A DNA stretch of 64,000 nt from Hemerocallis citrina (Eukaryota; Streptophyta; Magnoliopsida; Asparagales; Asphodelaceae). The notes below the pieces were generated by a model. It was not told the origin of the DNA, did no database searches, and saw nothing but the letters and a program-made list of their open reading frames with translations. This document shows positions 32,402-43,592 of this stretch, piece after piece; position 1 is the stretch's first letter; the number at the start of each line of letters is the position of its first letter. The stretch spans positions 87,437,730-87,501,729 of the forward strand of contig CM030363.1 of assembly GCA_017893485.1 (NCBI GenBank), in the 5' to 3' direction. The position numbers and the translations under genes were made by a program.

Positions 32402-32962
32402 TCAACTATGAATTTGGCCAGCGCCTGCGCCTTGATTGCGGTCCTGAGGCTGGTAAGTTATATCATGTTGGCTCAGCTCGATCGACCACTTCATGAGGCG
32501 GCCGGAAGTCTCTGGCTTGTGAAGGATCTGTTTCAGCGGCTGGTCGGTAAGAACGACCATCGAATGGGACTGGAAGTAGGGCCGAAGCTTTCTCGCAGCC
32601 ATTATCAGGGCGTAGGCTATTTTCTCAATTTTCGGGTACCGGAGCTCGGCGTCCCGAAGCACTTTGCTGACGTAGTAAATGGGCTTCTGAGCCCTTTCTT
32701 CTTCTCTGACTAAGACCGCACTAAGCGTCTGTTCGGAAGCTGCCAAGTAGAGGTAGAGTGGTTCGCCCGGTATGGGTTTGCTGAGAAGAGGTGGATTGAC
32801 GAGGTAAGCCTTAAGCTGGTCGAAGGAGTCTTGTTGTTGCTGCCCCCACTCGAATCCTTTAGCCCCCCTGAAGGCTTTGAAGAACGGGAGGCACTTCTCC
32901 CCGGACTTCGACAGAAAGCGCCCAATGGCGGCTAGGCGACCAGTCAATCTTTGAACTTCCAT
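32402..32962 (-). pseudogene. Tat-1 RT connection and RNase H
   Basis: Open piece with the LTGRLAAIGRFLSK connection block, KPFEWGxxQQxxFDxLK-type region (FEWGQQQQDSFDQLKAYL), LYLYLAASEQTLSAVLVRE and the YALIMAARKLRPYFQSH segment of gypsy RNase H. It is separated by 1-nt shifts from RT on one side (near 32955) and from the archaeal-type RNase H on the other (near 32440). Confidence 0.85.
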
Positions 32963-34401
32963 GATATTTCTAGGGGGGCCATGTCCAATATGGCCTTGAT
33001 CTTTTCTGGGTTTGCCTCTATTCCTCGTTGGCTAACCATGAAGCCGAGGAACTTCCCTGATGAGACGCCGAACGCACACTTGTTCGGGTTGAGTCTCATA
33101 TTGTGCTTTCTCAAAACATCAAATGCTTCTTGGAGGTCGGCCACATGATCAATGCCTCGGATGCTTTTCACAAGCATGTCATCCACGTACACTTCCATGT
33201 TCCGGCCAATCTGGGCCTGGAATACTTTGTTGACGAGGCGTTGGTACGTTGCCCCCGCATTCTTTAGGCAGAATGGCATGACTCTGTAGCAATAAAGGCC
33301 TTGATCGGTCACAAAAGACGTCTTAGGGATATCCGGGGGGAACATTCTTATCTGATTGTAACCCGAGAAAGCGTCCATGAAGCTGAGGAGCTCATGTCCC
33401 GAGGTTGCGTCAATCAGAGTGTCGATGCTCGGCAGAGGGAAGGGATCTTTGGGGCAGGCCTTGTTGAGGTCGGTGAAATCAATACAAATTCTCCATGTCC
33501 CGTTGGACTTCTTCACCATTACTACGTTTGACAACCACTCAGGATAGTTTACCTCCTGTATGAATCGGGCCTTCAACAGTTTGTCTACCTCTTCTTTGAT
33601 AGCGAGCTGACGCTCGGGGGCGAACTTGCGCCTCTTCTGCTGAACCGGTTTGGACCCCGGATCAACACTCAAGCGGTGGACCAAGAGTTCTTCAGAGATA
33701 CCGGGCATGTCTGCAGCTGACCATGCGAAGAGGTCTTGGTTGGCCCGGATGCACTTTACGATATCCGAGTATAGGGCGGACGGGAGGGTCTTGCTAACGA
33801 AGAACTTGTGGGTCGGCTCTCGCTCCGAGAAGAGTACTTCCTCCAATTCGTCCACTGGCTCGGAGGTCGGCCGAGCGGCATCTTGGGGAATTTCCAGTGT
33901 TTCTAATGAGAGAACGGATCCGAGGGTGGAGGTCATATAACACTTACGGGCCTGCTCCTGATTGCCTCTCACTTCCCCTACTCCGGCCCGGGTGGGGAAT
34001 TTCATTTTGAGATGATAGGCAGAAGGGACGGCTTCAAGGGCGGCTAGGCCGGGCCGACCCAAAATGACGTTGTAGGCTGCTGGGACATCCACAACCATGA
34101 AATCCATCGACTCCGTGCGGGTAGTAGGAGTTTTGCCGGCTGTGACATCGAGGGTGATTACCCCTTCAATAGTCACCGGCACTCCCGTGAACCCATGGAG
34201 CGTGTAGCCAGCGGGCTTGAGTCTGTCTCGGAAGAGCTTCAGCCCCTTGAAGGCATCGAGAAAGAGGATGTTAACGGAGCTACCGTTATCCACTAAGATT
34301 CTCTCGACTTTGAAATTGGCCATGTGGAGACTGATGACGAGTGCGTCACAATGAGGGGTGCGGACACCCTCGAGATCTTCGTCAGAGAAGGTGACGGGCA
34401 C
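32944..34401 (-). pseudogene. Tat-1 protease and reverse transcriptase
   Basis: The protease has ILVDNGSSVNILF, with Asn-Gly after the catalytic Asp as often seen in Tat elements, and VILGRPGLAAL as the second block. RT follows with NVVMVKKSNGTWRICIDFTDLNKACPKDPFPLP, DAFSGYNQI and catalytic VYVDDMLVKS. Catalytic residues are intact. The upstream join to gag is shifted near 34430, the downstream join near 32955. Confidence 0.9.
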
Positions 34402-36328
34402 TCCGAGGCCTTTGGGAGGAGGAGTGGTTCGGACCGAGTCACCTCTCTAATAAAAGCTTTCCGAGAAGAGTTCGAGGAGCCCCCCATTGGACCCCCATGG
34501 ATGAGGTGGAGGACTCGTTCTTCCTCAAACTCTGGTGTCTCTTCTCGTTCTGGACGTTTGTTAGCCCCCCGAGGCTAGGGAGGAAGGTCGGCTTGGTCCT
34601 TTCTCACGAATTTTGCCAACTGCCCCCTCTGCATAAGGGCTTCGATCTCGTTTCTTAGTGCACGACAATCGTTGGTGTCGTGCCCATGGTCCCGGTGATA
34701 GCGGCACCATTTTTCTCTATCTCTTCTCATGGCAGGGGTGTTCATCTTCGGAGCAGGAGGTAAGACCCCTTCTTTTTCGACTTCCATGAAAATGGCGGAG
34801 ATGTTAGTGGTGAGGGGAGTGAACTTCTCAAATCTAGGGGAGGTCGGCGCTGGCCGGCGTTATCTTTCTGGAGCTTCTTGGCTCCTTCTTCTTCCGTTCC
34901 CTTCCTCTTAAACCCGGAGGCAGGCACCTCCCAGTTGGGTCGCTCCTCGGCCTCTTCGGCCCGAATGTATTTTTCTGTGCGAAGGAGGAGGTCGGAAAAG
35001 TCCTGTGGTGGCTTTTTGGTGAGGGAGGAGCGGAGGTTGGAATTGAGGATATTGGATTGGAACGCCGCGGTAGCAACCGATTGGTCGAGGGATGCGATGG
35101 TTCTGGCTTCAGCTGTGAACCTCTTCACGTAGTCCCTCAATTTCTCCCCCTTCTGTTGACGGAGGTGCAATAGTGAGATGCTGGTCTTCTCGGCCCTTCG
35201 GCTGCTGACAAAATGGGTGATGAAAAGGGTTTCGAACTGCTCGAAGGAGAATATTGACGCTGGGGCAAGGCGAGAGTACCATTCTCGAGCTGGGCCTTTG
35301 AGAGTTGCGGGGAATGTTTTGCAGAGGAGGGCATCGGAAGCTTGATGGAGGAGCATCAAAGTCTTAAAGCTTTCGATGTGATCAACTGGATCGGTCTCCC
35401 CGGTGTAATTCTCGAACTGGGGAGGTTTGAAACCGAACGGCACAGGGGCATCTACTATGGTCCGGGAGAATGGGGGTCGGCTAGGACGTAGGGTCCTCCC
35501 CCTAAGCTCCTCTTCTCGGTTTATCTGACCCAAGAGTTTTTCCACCTCGTTTAGACGGCGGTTCATGGTGTCATCTCTCCGACGGTAATCTGCCGAGCCA
35601 CGGGACTCGTCTTCGTATGAGGGGGAGCGAGGGCTGCGGCGATGGTAACATCGAGAACGACGAGGACTTGGGGTGCGCCTGGAGTTGGTAGGAGTGGGTC
35701 GAGGAGAAGGGGACCGTCGGCGAGGGCTTCGGACCAGAGGAGGGGATGGGAGCTTCGGCTCAATAGGATTCTGACGGAGGTTGAGGGCCTGCAGGACGGT
35801 CGCTTGGAACTGCTGGAACTCGGCACGGGTGATTGGTACCTCATTGTTCCTAGGCTGCTGCCGACCTGCGGGAGAGTGCCTCCTTCGGTAATGATCGGGG
35901 GAGTCCTTCCTCCCTCTTCGGATGGGGGACCTCCTGTACTCTCGGCGACGGGGGGATCGCTCTTGCTGGCGGGAGGCTTCCTCCCGAGCCCGCTTTTCAT
36001 CCAGATGACGACGGAGGTCATCATCTTCCGGGCGTTTGGGAGGGGCATTGTGGCGACCAGAGGCTCGGGGATGATGGGAGGCCATGGAGGCACTGGAGGC
36101 ATTGTGGATGGAGAGGTTCTCTTGGTGAAGAGGCTGTTTCTGAGGGTTAGGACCCTTTGGATCAGGAAGTGGAGGGTTCCGTTGGAGCGGCTCTTCCATG
36201 GTAGGGGGAAGTTGCCCTTGTTGCTGAGCGGGATCAGGAAGGACTTCTTGCTGGTCAGGGTTGGGCACTCGATTAGACCCTCTTGACCTAACTTTGCGAG
36301 GCGGCATGGCTGGAGAAGACCTGTTCAC
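34402..36328 (-). pseudogene. Tat-1 Gag
   Basis: The frame 34742-36328 starts at a likely ATG and holds an Arg/Ser/Pro-rich N-terminal half and the retrotrans_gag domain (ETDPVDHIESFKTLML, AREWYSRLAPASIFSFEQFETLFITHF, KKGEKLRDYVKRFTAEA-like). A 1-nt loss in a C-run near 34840 shifts the frame. The following piece 34575-34787 carries WCRYHRDHGHDTNDCRAL, the CHHC-type segment at the Gag end, then stops at TAG 34575-34577. Gag forms the particle and binds RNA. Confidence 0.88.
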
Positions 36329-36360
36329 CGGGAAGAGGAGAGGTCTCTATTCGTTAGTTT

Positions 36361-36377
36361 CCCACAGACGGCGCCAA
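36361..36377 (-). promoter_or_regulatory. Primer-binding site of Tat-1
   Basis: The minus strand reads TTGGCGCCGTCTGTGGG, 2-3 nt inside the 5' LTR. The TGGCGCC start matches tRNA-Asp-type primer sites known in Tat/Athila elements. The same string sits at 44164-44180 in Tat-2. Confidence 0.8.
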
Positions 36378-36379
36378 TC

Positions 36380-36978
36380 TGTTGCCGCTAAATTTGGTGT
36401 GGGGGCAAACAGATAGAACTTGTGGATTCTTAGGGAAACTGAATAGAAAAACCTGTGTACCTGTTCCGTCGGGCCTCGATCGTCGTTCCCGCCGTGCACC
36501 TGCAAAAAGTGCAAGACACCGGGGTTGTTCTCGGCGACGCACCCTCCGACGCTCAAGTCAGTAATCTGGCAGAGTATAAAAGAGCGTAAAAACTGGTGAA
36601 AGATTGATTACCTCCTAATGGAGATGGATGGGGGGATATTTATAGGCGTCTCAGGGAACAGATTAGGCATGTAATCCCTGTGTATACAGATAAGGAATGT
36701 GATCCCTAATCCCCAGTGAAAGGATAGACATGAATCAGGGCCGTTGATTAATATTAATCAGAAACCCTAATTCTATCCCTTCTGGACCGGGTTTGCTGCG
36801 GGTTGAAACCCGCACCCGGTTGAGGTGGATCCGTTTGCGGGTAAGTGGATCTTCGGGGAAGATAACCAGTACCCGCTTCAGACCCGTCGATAGGTGAAAT
36901 TACCGTTTTTACCCCTGAGCTTCAAGATTCGTGCCCCCTCTGGACGGTTCCGATTTAACCCCATTTTTAGCCATATCA
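36380..36978 (-). repeat. 5' LTR of Tat-1
   Basis: 599 bp, with TATAAATAT on the minus strand at about 36635-36645. It differs from the 3' LTR at seven positions and one extra T. Followed by TSD ACATG (36979-36983). Confidence 0.95.
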
Positions 36979-37293
36979 ACATGTATGTAGTATGTCGATT
37001 AGTACATTATACAAATTGTGTGTTGTGTATTTTTAGATAAAATGCTTGTCTTTGTTATGACAAACCTATTAGATTATTAGGGTTTTTATTTGAATGGTTA
37101 CCCTAGGTTAAGTGTGTATGAAGAGATTAAGGAAACTCTTCTAGATACCTTCTCTCTTCCACCTCACCTAGCACCATACCCACATCCTACCTCCACCTCA
37201 TCCCACCTCCCTTGGTGAAAACCGGCCCCCCAATATGTGGGAGGGTTTTTATGCATTTGTGTGTGCAAATTTGCACTCCCCACCCTTTTCTCC

Positions 37294-37304
37294 ACCTATA
37301 AATA
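37294..37304 (+). promoter_or_regulatory. TATA box in giant LTR 1
   Basis: ACCTATAAATACC followed by a CT-rich then AAAGAAAG-rich leader. Measured on the element alone it lies about 600 bp from the left end, a typical U3 position. Confidence 0.55.
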
Positions 37305-38683
37305 CCCCCTCCCTTCACCTTAGTCTCATTTTTAGAAAGACAAAAGAAGAAAGGAAAAGAAAGAGTGAACTCCTAACTTGAGAGTTTTCTTTTGTAGGTT
37401 TTAGAAGCTTTCATAGAAGCTTAGGGGAAGGAGAAGTCTAGCTAGCAAGTCCTTCCATCAAGGAATATTAGGTGGGGGTTTCTCCACATGTTTCTTTGTT
37501 TGTTTGAGTTGTTGTTTTGATGCTTCTTCTTCTCATCCTCCTTGTTTTGTTTCTTTTTGTTTTGGGTGCTTTCTTGAGATATTGTTGTATGTTGTTGTGG
37601 CATAAGTTGTAGTTTTTGGATGGTAAAAGAAATGTGATAAGTAGTAGTAAAGAACAAAAAGATTAAATCTTGTAGTAGTGGTTGTTGTTCTTATGTTTAT
37701 TAATTGGACTAAAATACACATATGCATATGGATTTTGTACATACAACCATTTGGGGTTGTAGGACTTGAATGTGGACTCATACATAAGCACATGGACTTG
37801 TGTACAACCATTTTGGGTTGTATAACATACACTTGAACTTTGGACTAAAAAGGAAAGCATATGATTAGTTGAACCCAATTGGAGGACTCTTTACTTATTT
37901 TATTTTGCTTAGTTCTTTTCATTAATTTTAAGTAGAAAGAACCCATCTTTAGATGCTAATTTTAGTATGAAAAAGATCTAAGTTAGAATGATTAAAAAGA
38001 TCTCTTTTATGTTTGACTAGTAATAAATAAGAAATAGATGCTTATGAAGTAGTAGTAAATGGTTATGTTGTTGTAAAGATGTAGTAGATGCTTATATTTA
38101 AAATGAAGTAGTGGTAGATGTTTATGTTTATACACGTTATAGTTTAAAATAAAGTAGTAGTAGTTGATGTTTATGTTTTAAATAAAATAGTGTAGTAGAT
38201 GTTTATGTTTTAAATAAAGTAGTTATTGTAGATGTTTATGTTCAAAGAAATAATATTAGTAGATGCTTATATAAAGTTGTAGTAGAGGTTTATGTTTAAA
38301 TGAAATTGTAGTAGATGTTGTGTTTAAATAAAATTGTAGTGGATGTGTATGTTTATGTTGAAGTAGTAAAGGACATTTTGGCTAGGAGTATAGTAATAAA
38401 CCATGCTCTCATTGTAGTGGATATCTATGGTTAGATGGTATAGGTTGATGTTTATGTAGTGTTTTGTAGAAAGGTTGTACATTCATGCTTAAGTATTGAT
38501 AAAAGACCCATGCTTGTATTATTTTCCATGTTTGAAGTAAGTATCATGCTTAGATGGTAGTAGGAAAATTGTAGATTAATATTCGTGCTTAAGATTAGTA
38601 GATGTTCATGCTAAATGATATTCATGCTAAAGATAGTAGACATTCATACTTATATTGTTGTAGGATTAATGTTGAATTAATCT

Positions 38684-38893
38684 ACCATGCTTAGAATGTT
38701 GTAGATCTCTACTTGGAATACATATCATGCTTAGATTAATACTAAGTAGTATTACCATGCTTAGAATGTTGTAGGTCTCTACTTGGAATACATATCATGC
38801 TTAGATTAATACTAAGTAGTGTTACCATGCTTAGAATGTTGTAGGTCTCTACTTGGAATACATATCATGCTTAGATTAATACTAAGTAGTATT
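38684..38893. repeat. Three 70-bp tandem repeats
   Basis: Units start ACCATGCTTAGAATGTTGTA at 38684, 38754 and 38824, with only one to three differences between copies. Inside the giant LTR. Confidence 0.95.
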
Positions 38894-41800
38894 ACCTTGC
38901 TTAAATTGTTGTAGGAACCCATGCCATGTTGTAGATCATGCTCACCTTGTTGTAGGACAAATTGTAATATCCATGTGTAGGTGTGCTAATTATCCATGCA
39001 TAATGGTAGCAACTTCTATGCTTAAGTAAAGTAATTATCCATGCTTAGTCGTAGCAATTCTATGTTTATGTTCTACCCATACTAGATTGTAATAGTAGAT
39101 GTTCTACTAAGTTGTCTTCATGATTAGATCATAGTTATTAATCATGCTTAAAAGTAGTGGAGATCCATGCTTAAGGTGGTAGTAGAGATACATGCTCTAA
39201 GTAGTAAATATTCATGCTTAGTTAATGGATAGTGATATTCATGCTTAAGTAGTTGGTAGATATTCATGCTTAAGTAGTTAGGTAACAAATCTATGCTATT
39301 GTTGTAGTTAAGGTAAGAAAGTATCATACCATGCTTGATTCATTGTAGGAAAAAAAAAATATACCATACTAGACTATGGTAGGAAACTCCTAAACTATGT
39401 ATGATGTGTACCATGTTGTAGGTTAATGGAACCATGTATGATGTGTGCTATGTTGTAGGAACATACTTATGTTGTGTACATGTTGTAAGGAGTTCATGCT
39501 TAAATTGTGGTAAAGCTTCTTGTTTAGGTCGTAGTAACTATTCATGCTTAAGATTGTTATAAGTGCATGCTCAAATCGTATTCATCCTTAAGAGTGTTGT
39601 GAGTTGGTGGTTATGTTATATACCATAATTAGATTGTCGTGGGTTGATGGCTATGTTATATACCATGACTAGTTGTTGTAGGTTGATACTTACAATTGTA
39701 TGACATGCTTAAATTCCTATAGGTTAAGTAATAGGAAAGAATCATGTTGTAATTGTAGTGATAACTACCTTGTTGTAGTTAATGTTAGTAAGGAGCCATA
39801 CATACTTGAAGGGTATAGGGTGACATCCTAGTTAAATAAGCAAGCGGACGTATGTTCTAGGTTGTTCTAGTCAACTTCGAAAAGAACCCATGGACTCTAG
39901 TTGTGTGAAATCCTAATAGGAATTAGACCCTATCATGGGGGCATTCCTCATCCTTATGGGTAATAAGGGTTGGGATGGTCACTAGTAATAGTTTGTTCGA
40001 TAAAAGTTGTTATGTCGCCTTCGGGCTTTTTGTTGGTAGTATGCCTACCATAGACTATTAGTAGATTCTTCTGTTGCTTTTAGTAATAGAAGATCAAGTT
40101 GCTAGTAAGCACGTTTGGTTGCCTCTAGGTTTGATTACCTGTATGGTTGTTTGCATATAGTTGTCTCGTACGCGGCTCGACCGGCCTGTGCGTAGCTGTT
40201 GGTCTCATACACGACATATTTGGCCGGTATGTACGTTGTTATCTCATACGAGGCCCGCCTGGCTCGTAAGGAGTGGTTGGTTCATACGTAGCTTATTAGC
40301 TCGTATGTGGTTAGTTTACCCGTATATAGCTTATTAGCTAGTACACAATTTGTTGTGCTCGTCTAGGGTGATGTTATTACCCTAGGGGCTATCGACCATC
40401 AAGACATATGTTTTCTTACTCCTAAGGAACTGTGGAGGAGTCACTCCTTGTGTACCGTCGGATCTTAGCCGGTGTAGGTTGATCGAGGACTGGAGTATAG
40501 ACGGAATCCAAGTTCAGGGTAGTGGCATGCATGTATGTTCGCATGGCCGGGGTCTTGGATCGATGGGCCAGAAATCGTATCCTGAGGGATTCTGGTAAGT
40601 CTAGGTTGAGCAGCCTAGTAGAGTTATCTTGTGAAATCTAGTTAAAAAGATAGCATGTTGTGTTTGTAATATTGTCATTCCTAGGATTGTTCAGGGCTAG
40701 GGACATCATTAGGGTAGTGACTTATAAAGATCATTTACTTAGACCCTTTGCCGGAAGGAGAGGAGCTGGTTGTAGGGGACGCCTCACGACTTACTTGTCC
40801 CTTGGGGCAGGCCTTAGGTAGTGTTATTGGGTTGTACCTTCCCGTCAAAGGGATACGTACGGTGGCGTCTCACGAGTTGGGAGCATGGGTTGCGTATCTC
40901 GCACTGTTAATTCCTGAAATACCGTGGCTTGGGGTGCCACAGGATACATTGTGCAGTACTGCGCTTGCGAGATCCCAGGGGTGCCACAGGGTAGGCTTCG
41001 CGCTACCCTGCACTTGCGAGACCCTATGATTTTGGATTTGGAATGAGGCCCGATACACTGGGCGATAGTGGCAAATGTGGACCACCACTATATGACTGCA
41101 GTAGCGGAACTAGACCGCACCTGCAACCTTGTTTTGAGTGAGGTTCGGCATGCCGGGTAGTAGTGGCAAACGGAGACACCACAAGCAGACTACATGGGGG
41201 GACTTGACCCCTTCTGCAACCTCACTAGTCACGTGGTATTGTCAGGAACAGGTTGTGTACAATTAGAAATTCATAACGTGTGTTCAAATCCCTATATATG
41301 GAGAAAACGACTTGAGATGGGGCGCATGTAGTATGGGCTGCATGTTGCTTCTGAGACTTGCTGACATTAGAATAGGAGCATCCTAGTCCTAGTTAATATT
41401 GCGTTAGATTCTGATCATAGCACTCACGAACACTTAAACTACACCGACACCATTGCCATGTTTTGTATGTTGTTTGGGAGATTCACTGCTATGTTATCAG
41501 CCTTAAAGCGTCAGTGAATACTGACGTCCCCACTTCCATAGGTACGGGATCACAGAAGTACAGATGCGAGATTCAGGAGGACTCAAGGCAAGGAAAGCAA
41601 GGAGTCAGTGTCATATTAGTTCCGCTGTAACATGTATATGGATTATCTATTAGTTGAGAAGTACTCAAGTGAGAGTTGCCAAGTGTTGTTCTTCATTCCT
41701 TGTACTCTGATATAAATTGTTGAAGGTTGAAATACTTGGGGTTGTAAAGGTATTATTGTAATACTATTGTAATGTATTGCAATTGTATGATATTCAGACT

Positions 41801-41927
41801 TGTAATACATTGGGTGTTGAATAAAAAGTTTTAAATTCCCTTGTTTTTCTGTGTATTGTGACTAATTAAAGAAAAGGTCTTGGCTCGTGTCTCGATTTTT
41901 TCAGTATATGGAAATCGGGGCGCTACA

Positions 41928-41932
41928 GTGCA
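41928..41932. repeat. TSD GTGCA, right copy
   Basis: Pairs with 21351-21355; the LINE resumes right after it with CATACTTTG. Confidence 0.9.
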
Positions 41933-42748
41933 CATACTTTGAAGGATACATTCCCCGAGCTGTATGACAAAATGAATCGACCCAATATATCTGTAGCCGA
42001 GACTTGGAAGAGGGGAAGTTGGAAGCCGCCGTTCTGAGGAGCTCTTACCCCAAGTTTGCACCAGCAACTGTGCCAACTACAAGCACACATCACACGGACC
42101 GGGACGAGATGCATCCAAGGCCTAGATCAGATGCGATGGGAACTCGATCCCAAGGGAGCGTTCACCGTCAGGTCCCTATACCATCGGATTCACTATCGGG
42201 GTTACAGACCCAGCTGGGCACATGTTTTATGGAAGGTAAAAACACCACTTAAAGTCAGAGTCTTCCTTTGGCTAGTGCTCAATAACACAATTCTCACTAG
42301 GGAGAACCTGGCCAAAAGACAATCCCAGATTGCGACCGACTGTGGATTCTGCAACATGCACACGGAGACTCTGAACCACCTTTTAATTCATTGCCCAAGG
42401 AGTAAGGCCACTATGGTAGAGGTTTTACGAGCCCTAGGAACAAGTGACTATTGCAGCGAATATGAGGATTTGTGGGTTGGCCCCAAATTCGCAAAGGTTC
42501 GCCATGAAATGAAGGATGCGTGGTACATTTCCATTGCAGCAACTACATGGGTGTTATGGCTAGACAGAAATAACTTTTATTTTCATGCTTCATGTAGTAG
42601 TATTTCTGGTAACCTTACTCATATCATGCATCTTATTTCTTTTTGGGCTACAGCTGTCGCCACAGGAGCGAGAGGGAGGATTGCCAGGGTCTTCCAGGTG
42701 GAAGAGTTTGATGATGAGGAGGTAGAGTTTGGGCCGACGCTGGACTAA
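41933..42748 (+). pseudogene. LINE ORF2 C-terminus with zf-RVT domain
   Basis: Continues ORF2 across the 20.6-kb insertion: HTLKDTFPELYDKM, a stop at about 42038, then an open frame from 42056. The zf-RVT (reverse-transcriptase zinc-binding) domain has the WKVKTPLKVRVFLW block and CGFCNMHTETLNHLLIHC. The frame stops at TAA 42746-42748. This domain ends ORF2 in plant L1s. Confidence 0.88.
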
Positions 42749-43022
42749 GGGGTGGAGCAATCAGTACCCGTCTGAATCTTCAAAGCTCAATCTATGCTAG
42801 TTTGGTCCTAACCTACTGTACTTTTGGTTTTTTGATATATGGAGGATTCGACCCACCCCCCAGGATTTTGTTGGGGGTTTATGTTTTATTTCCTGCACTG
42901 TTTTGTCTTTCCTGCTATGTATCTTTGTATCCTTTCCGGTTCACCAGGGGTTGTTTTATTAACTGCTTAATAATGAAACAGGGTGGCTTTATTCTACTTT
43001 TCACCTGAAAAAATAAAATAAA
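42749..43022 (+). other. LINE 3' UTR and A-rich tail
   Basis: T-rich 3' UTR containing CCACCCCCCAGGATTTTGTTGGGGG, ending in an interrupted A tail (AAAAAATAAAATAAAA) at about 43007-43022. The duplicated target at 43023-43041 follows at once. Confidence 0.85.
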
Positions 43023-43041
43023 AATACATTACACTAGTTTA
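43023..43041. repeat. 19-bp target-site duplication of the LINE, right copy
   Basis: Exact match to 14875-14893. Confidence 0.9.
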
Positions 43042-43592
43042 CAATCTGTTGTGCTACAACTGGGAATCCATCGTGAGAATCCCGTAACTCTCAACCTACC
43101 ATTTAATCTTCAACCGTAGCATTGCCTGCTCCAGTTCTTCCATCTTTCACAAGTCTGATCGAACAACCATGTAGCAGCAGCTAACCACATTCCAGGAGCC
43201 GGACGACTCCACAACTTTGAAGGATTTCAGTGATCATTACAATGATAATTAAGTGAAAGAGAAAAGTTTTCATTGTCTTCAAGGAGTATTAATGAAAAAT
43301 CAAATCATGAAATTAATAAGAATCCAGTACTAAACAATAAGAGCATCCACAGTCGTTTGTTATATTTGCCATTTTCTGATATTTTGAGAAAGTGGACTTT
43401 GTAATCGTTTTCTATTTTGCCATTTTATGGCAAACGAGCTACAGTACGTTCTCATATTTGAGAAACGAAATGGGATTCTCAAATATAGGGGACAAAACAT
43501 GTTGTTCCGTCCCATTTTTTTAAAAATCGAATCAGACGACACATGTTGTATCGTCCTGAGCTTTTTTTATTATTTATTTTTGGGAACTCCTC
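43042..43592. other. Spacer between LINE and Tat-2
   Basis: No gene. From about 43340 the sequence AAGAGCATCCACAGTCG resembles the GAGCATC-type end of plant MITEs. If so, the element is broken by the Tat-2 LTR at 43593 and its other end would lie outside the window. Weak. Confidence 0.4.

Larger units (their letters stand above)
21645..36978 (-). mobile_element. Ty3/gypsy Tat-lineage retrotransposon, complete (Tat-1)
   Basis: LTRs at 21645-22242 and 36380-36978, TSD ACATG at 21640-21644 and 36979-36983. Reading the minus strand: LTR, PBS, gag, protease, RT, RNase H, archaeal-type RNase H, integrase, tandem array, antisense ORFs, second tandem array, PPT, LTR. RT before integrase is gypsy order. 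The second RNase H and the extra antisense ORF between pol and 3' LTR are Tat-lineage traits. LTRs differ by 7 substitutions and one indel, so the insertion is recent, yet gag and pol carry a stop and several 1-nt shifts. Confidence 0.92.
21356..41927 (+). mobile_element. Giant solo-LTR-like element, ~5.2 kb, split by Tat-1
   Basis: It starts TGTAATATCCCG and ends CGGGGCGCTACA with 5-bp duplications GTGCA, the signs of integrase-mediated LTR insertion. Without the nested Tat-1 element its own sequence is 21356-21644 plus 36984-41927, about 5233 bp. It has no coding region. A TATA box near the left end and AATAAA about 105 bp from the right end put promoter and poly(A) signals where an LTR has them. 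Very long LTRs starting TGTAACRCCC and ending in TTACA fit Del/Tekay-type chromoviruses. A large non-autonomous element that is not an LTR is the alternative. Confidence 0.65.
36984..41927 (+). repeat. Giant solo-LTR-like element, right 4.9-kb part
   Basis: Non-coding. Contains the TATA box, a long AT-rich leader full of GTAGTAGATGTTTATGTTT-like degenerate repeats (about 37980-38420), CATGCTTAAGTAG-like repeats (38430-39780), a GC-richer segment with TCGTACGCGGCTC-type repeats (40150-40340), and GTGCCACAG / CTTGCGAGA(C/T)CC repeats (40920-41030). It ends with AATAAAAAGTTTTAAATTCC near 41819 and GGGGCGCTACA. No coding frame is convincing. Confidence 0.6.

Noticed and set aside
37442..37878. 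Overlapping minus-strand ORFs in giant LTR 1
   Set aside because: Low-complexity, His/Asn/Thr/Lys-rich, in the leader region after a plus-strand TATA box; no homology I recognise.
40748..41088. ORFs in the GC-richer part of giant LTR 1
   Set aside because: Short, on both strands, over local repeats (GTGCCACAG, CTTGCGAGA); no domain.
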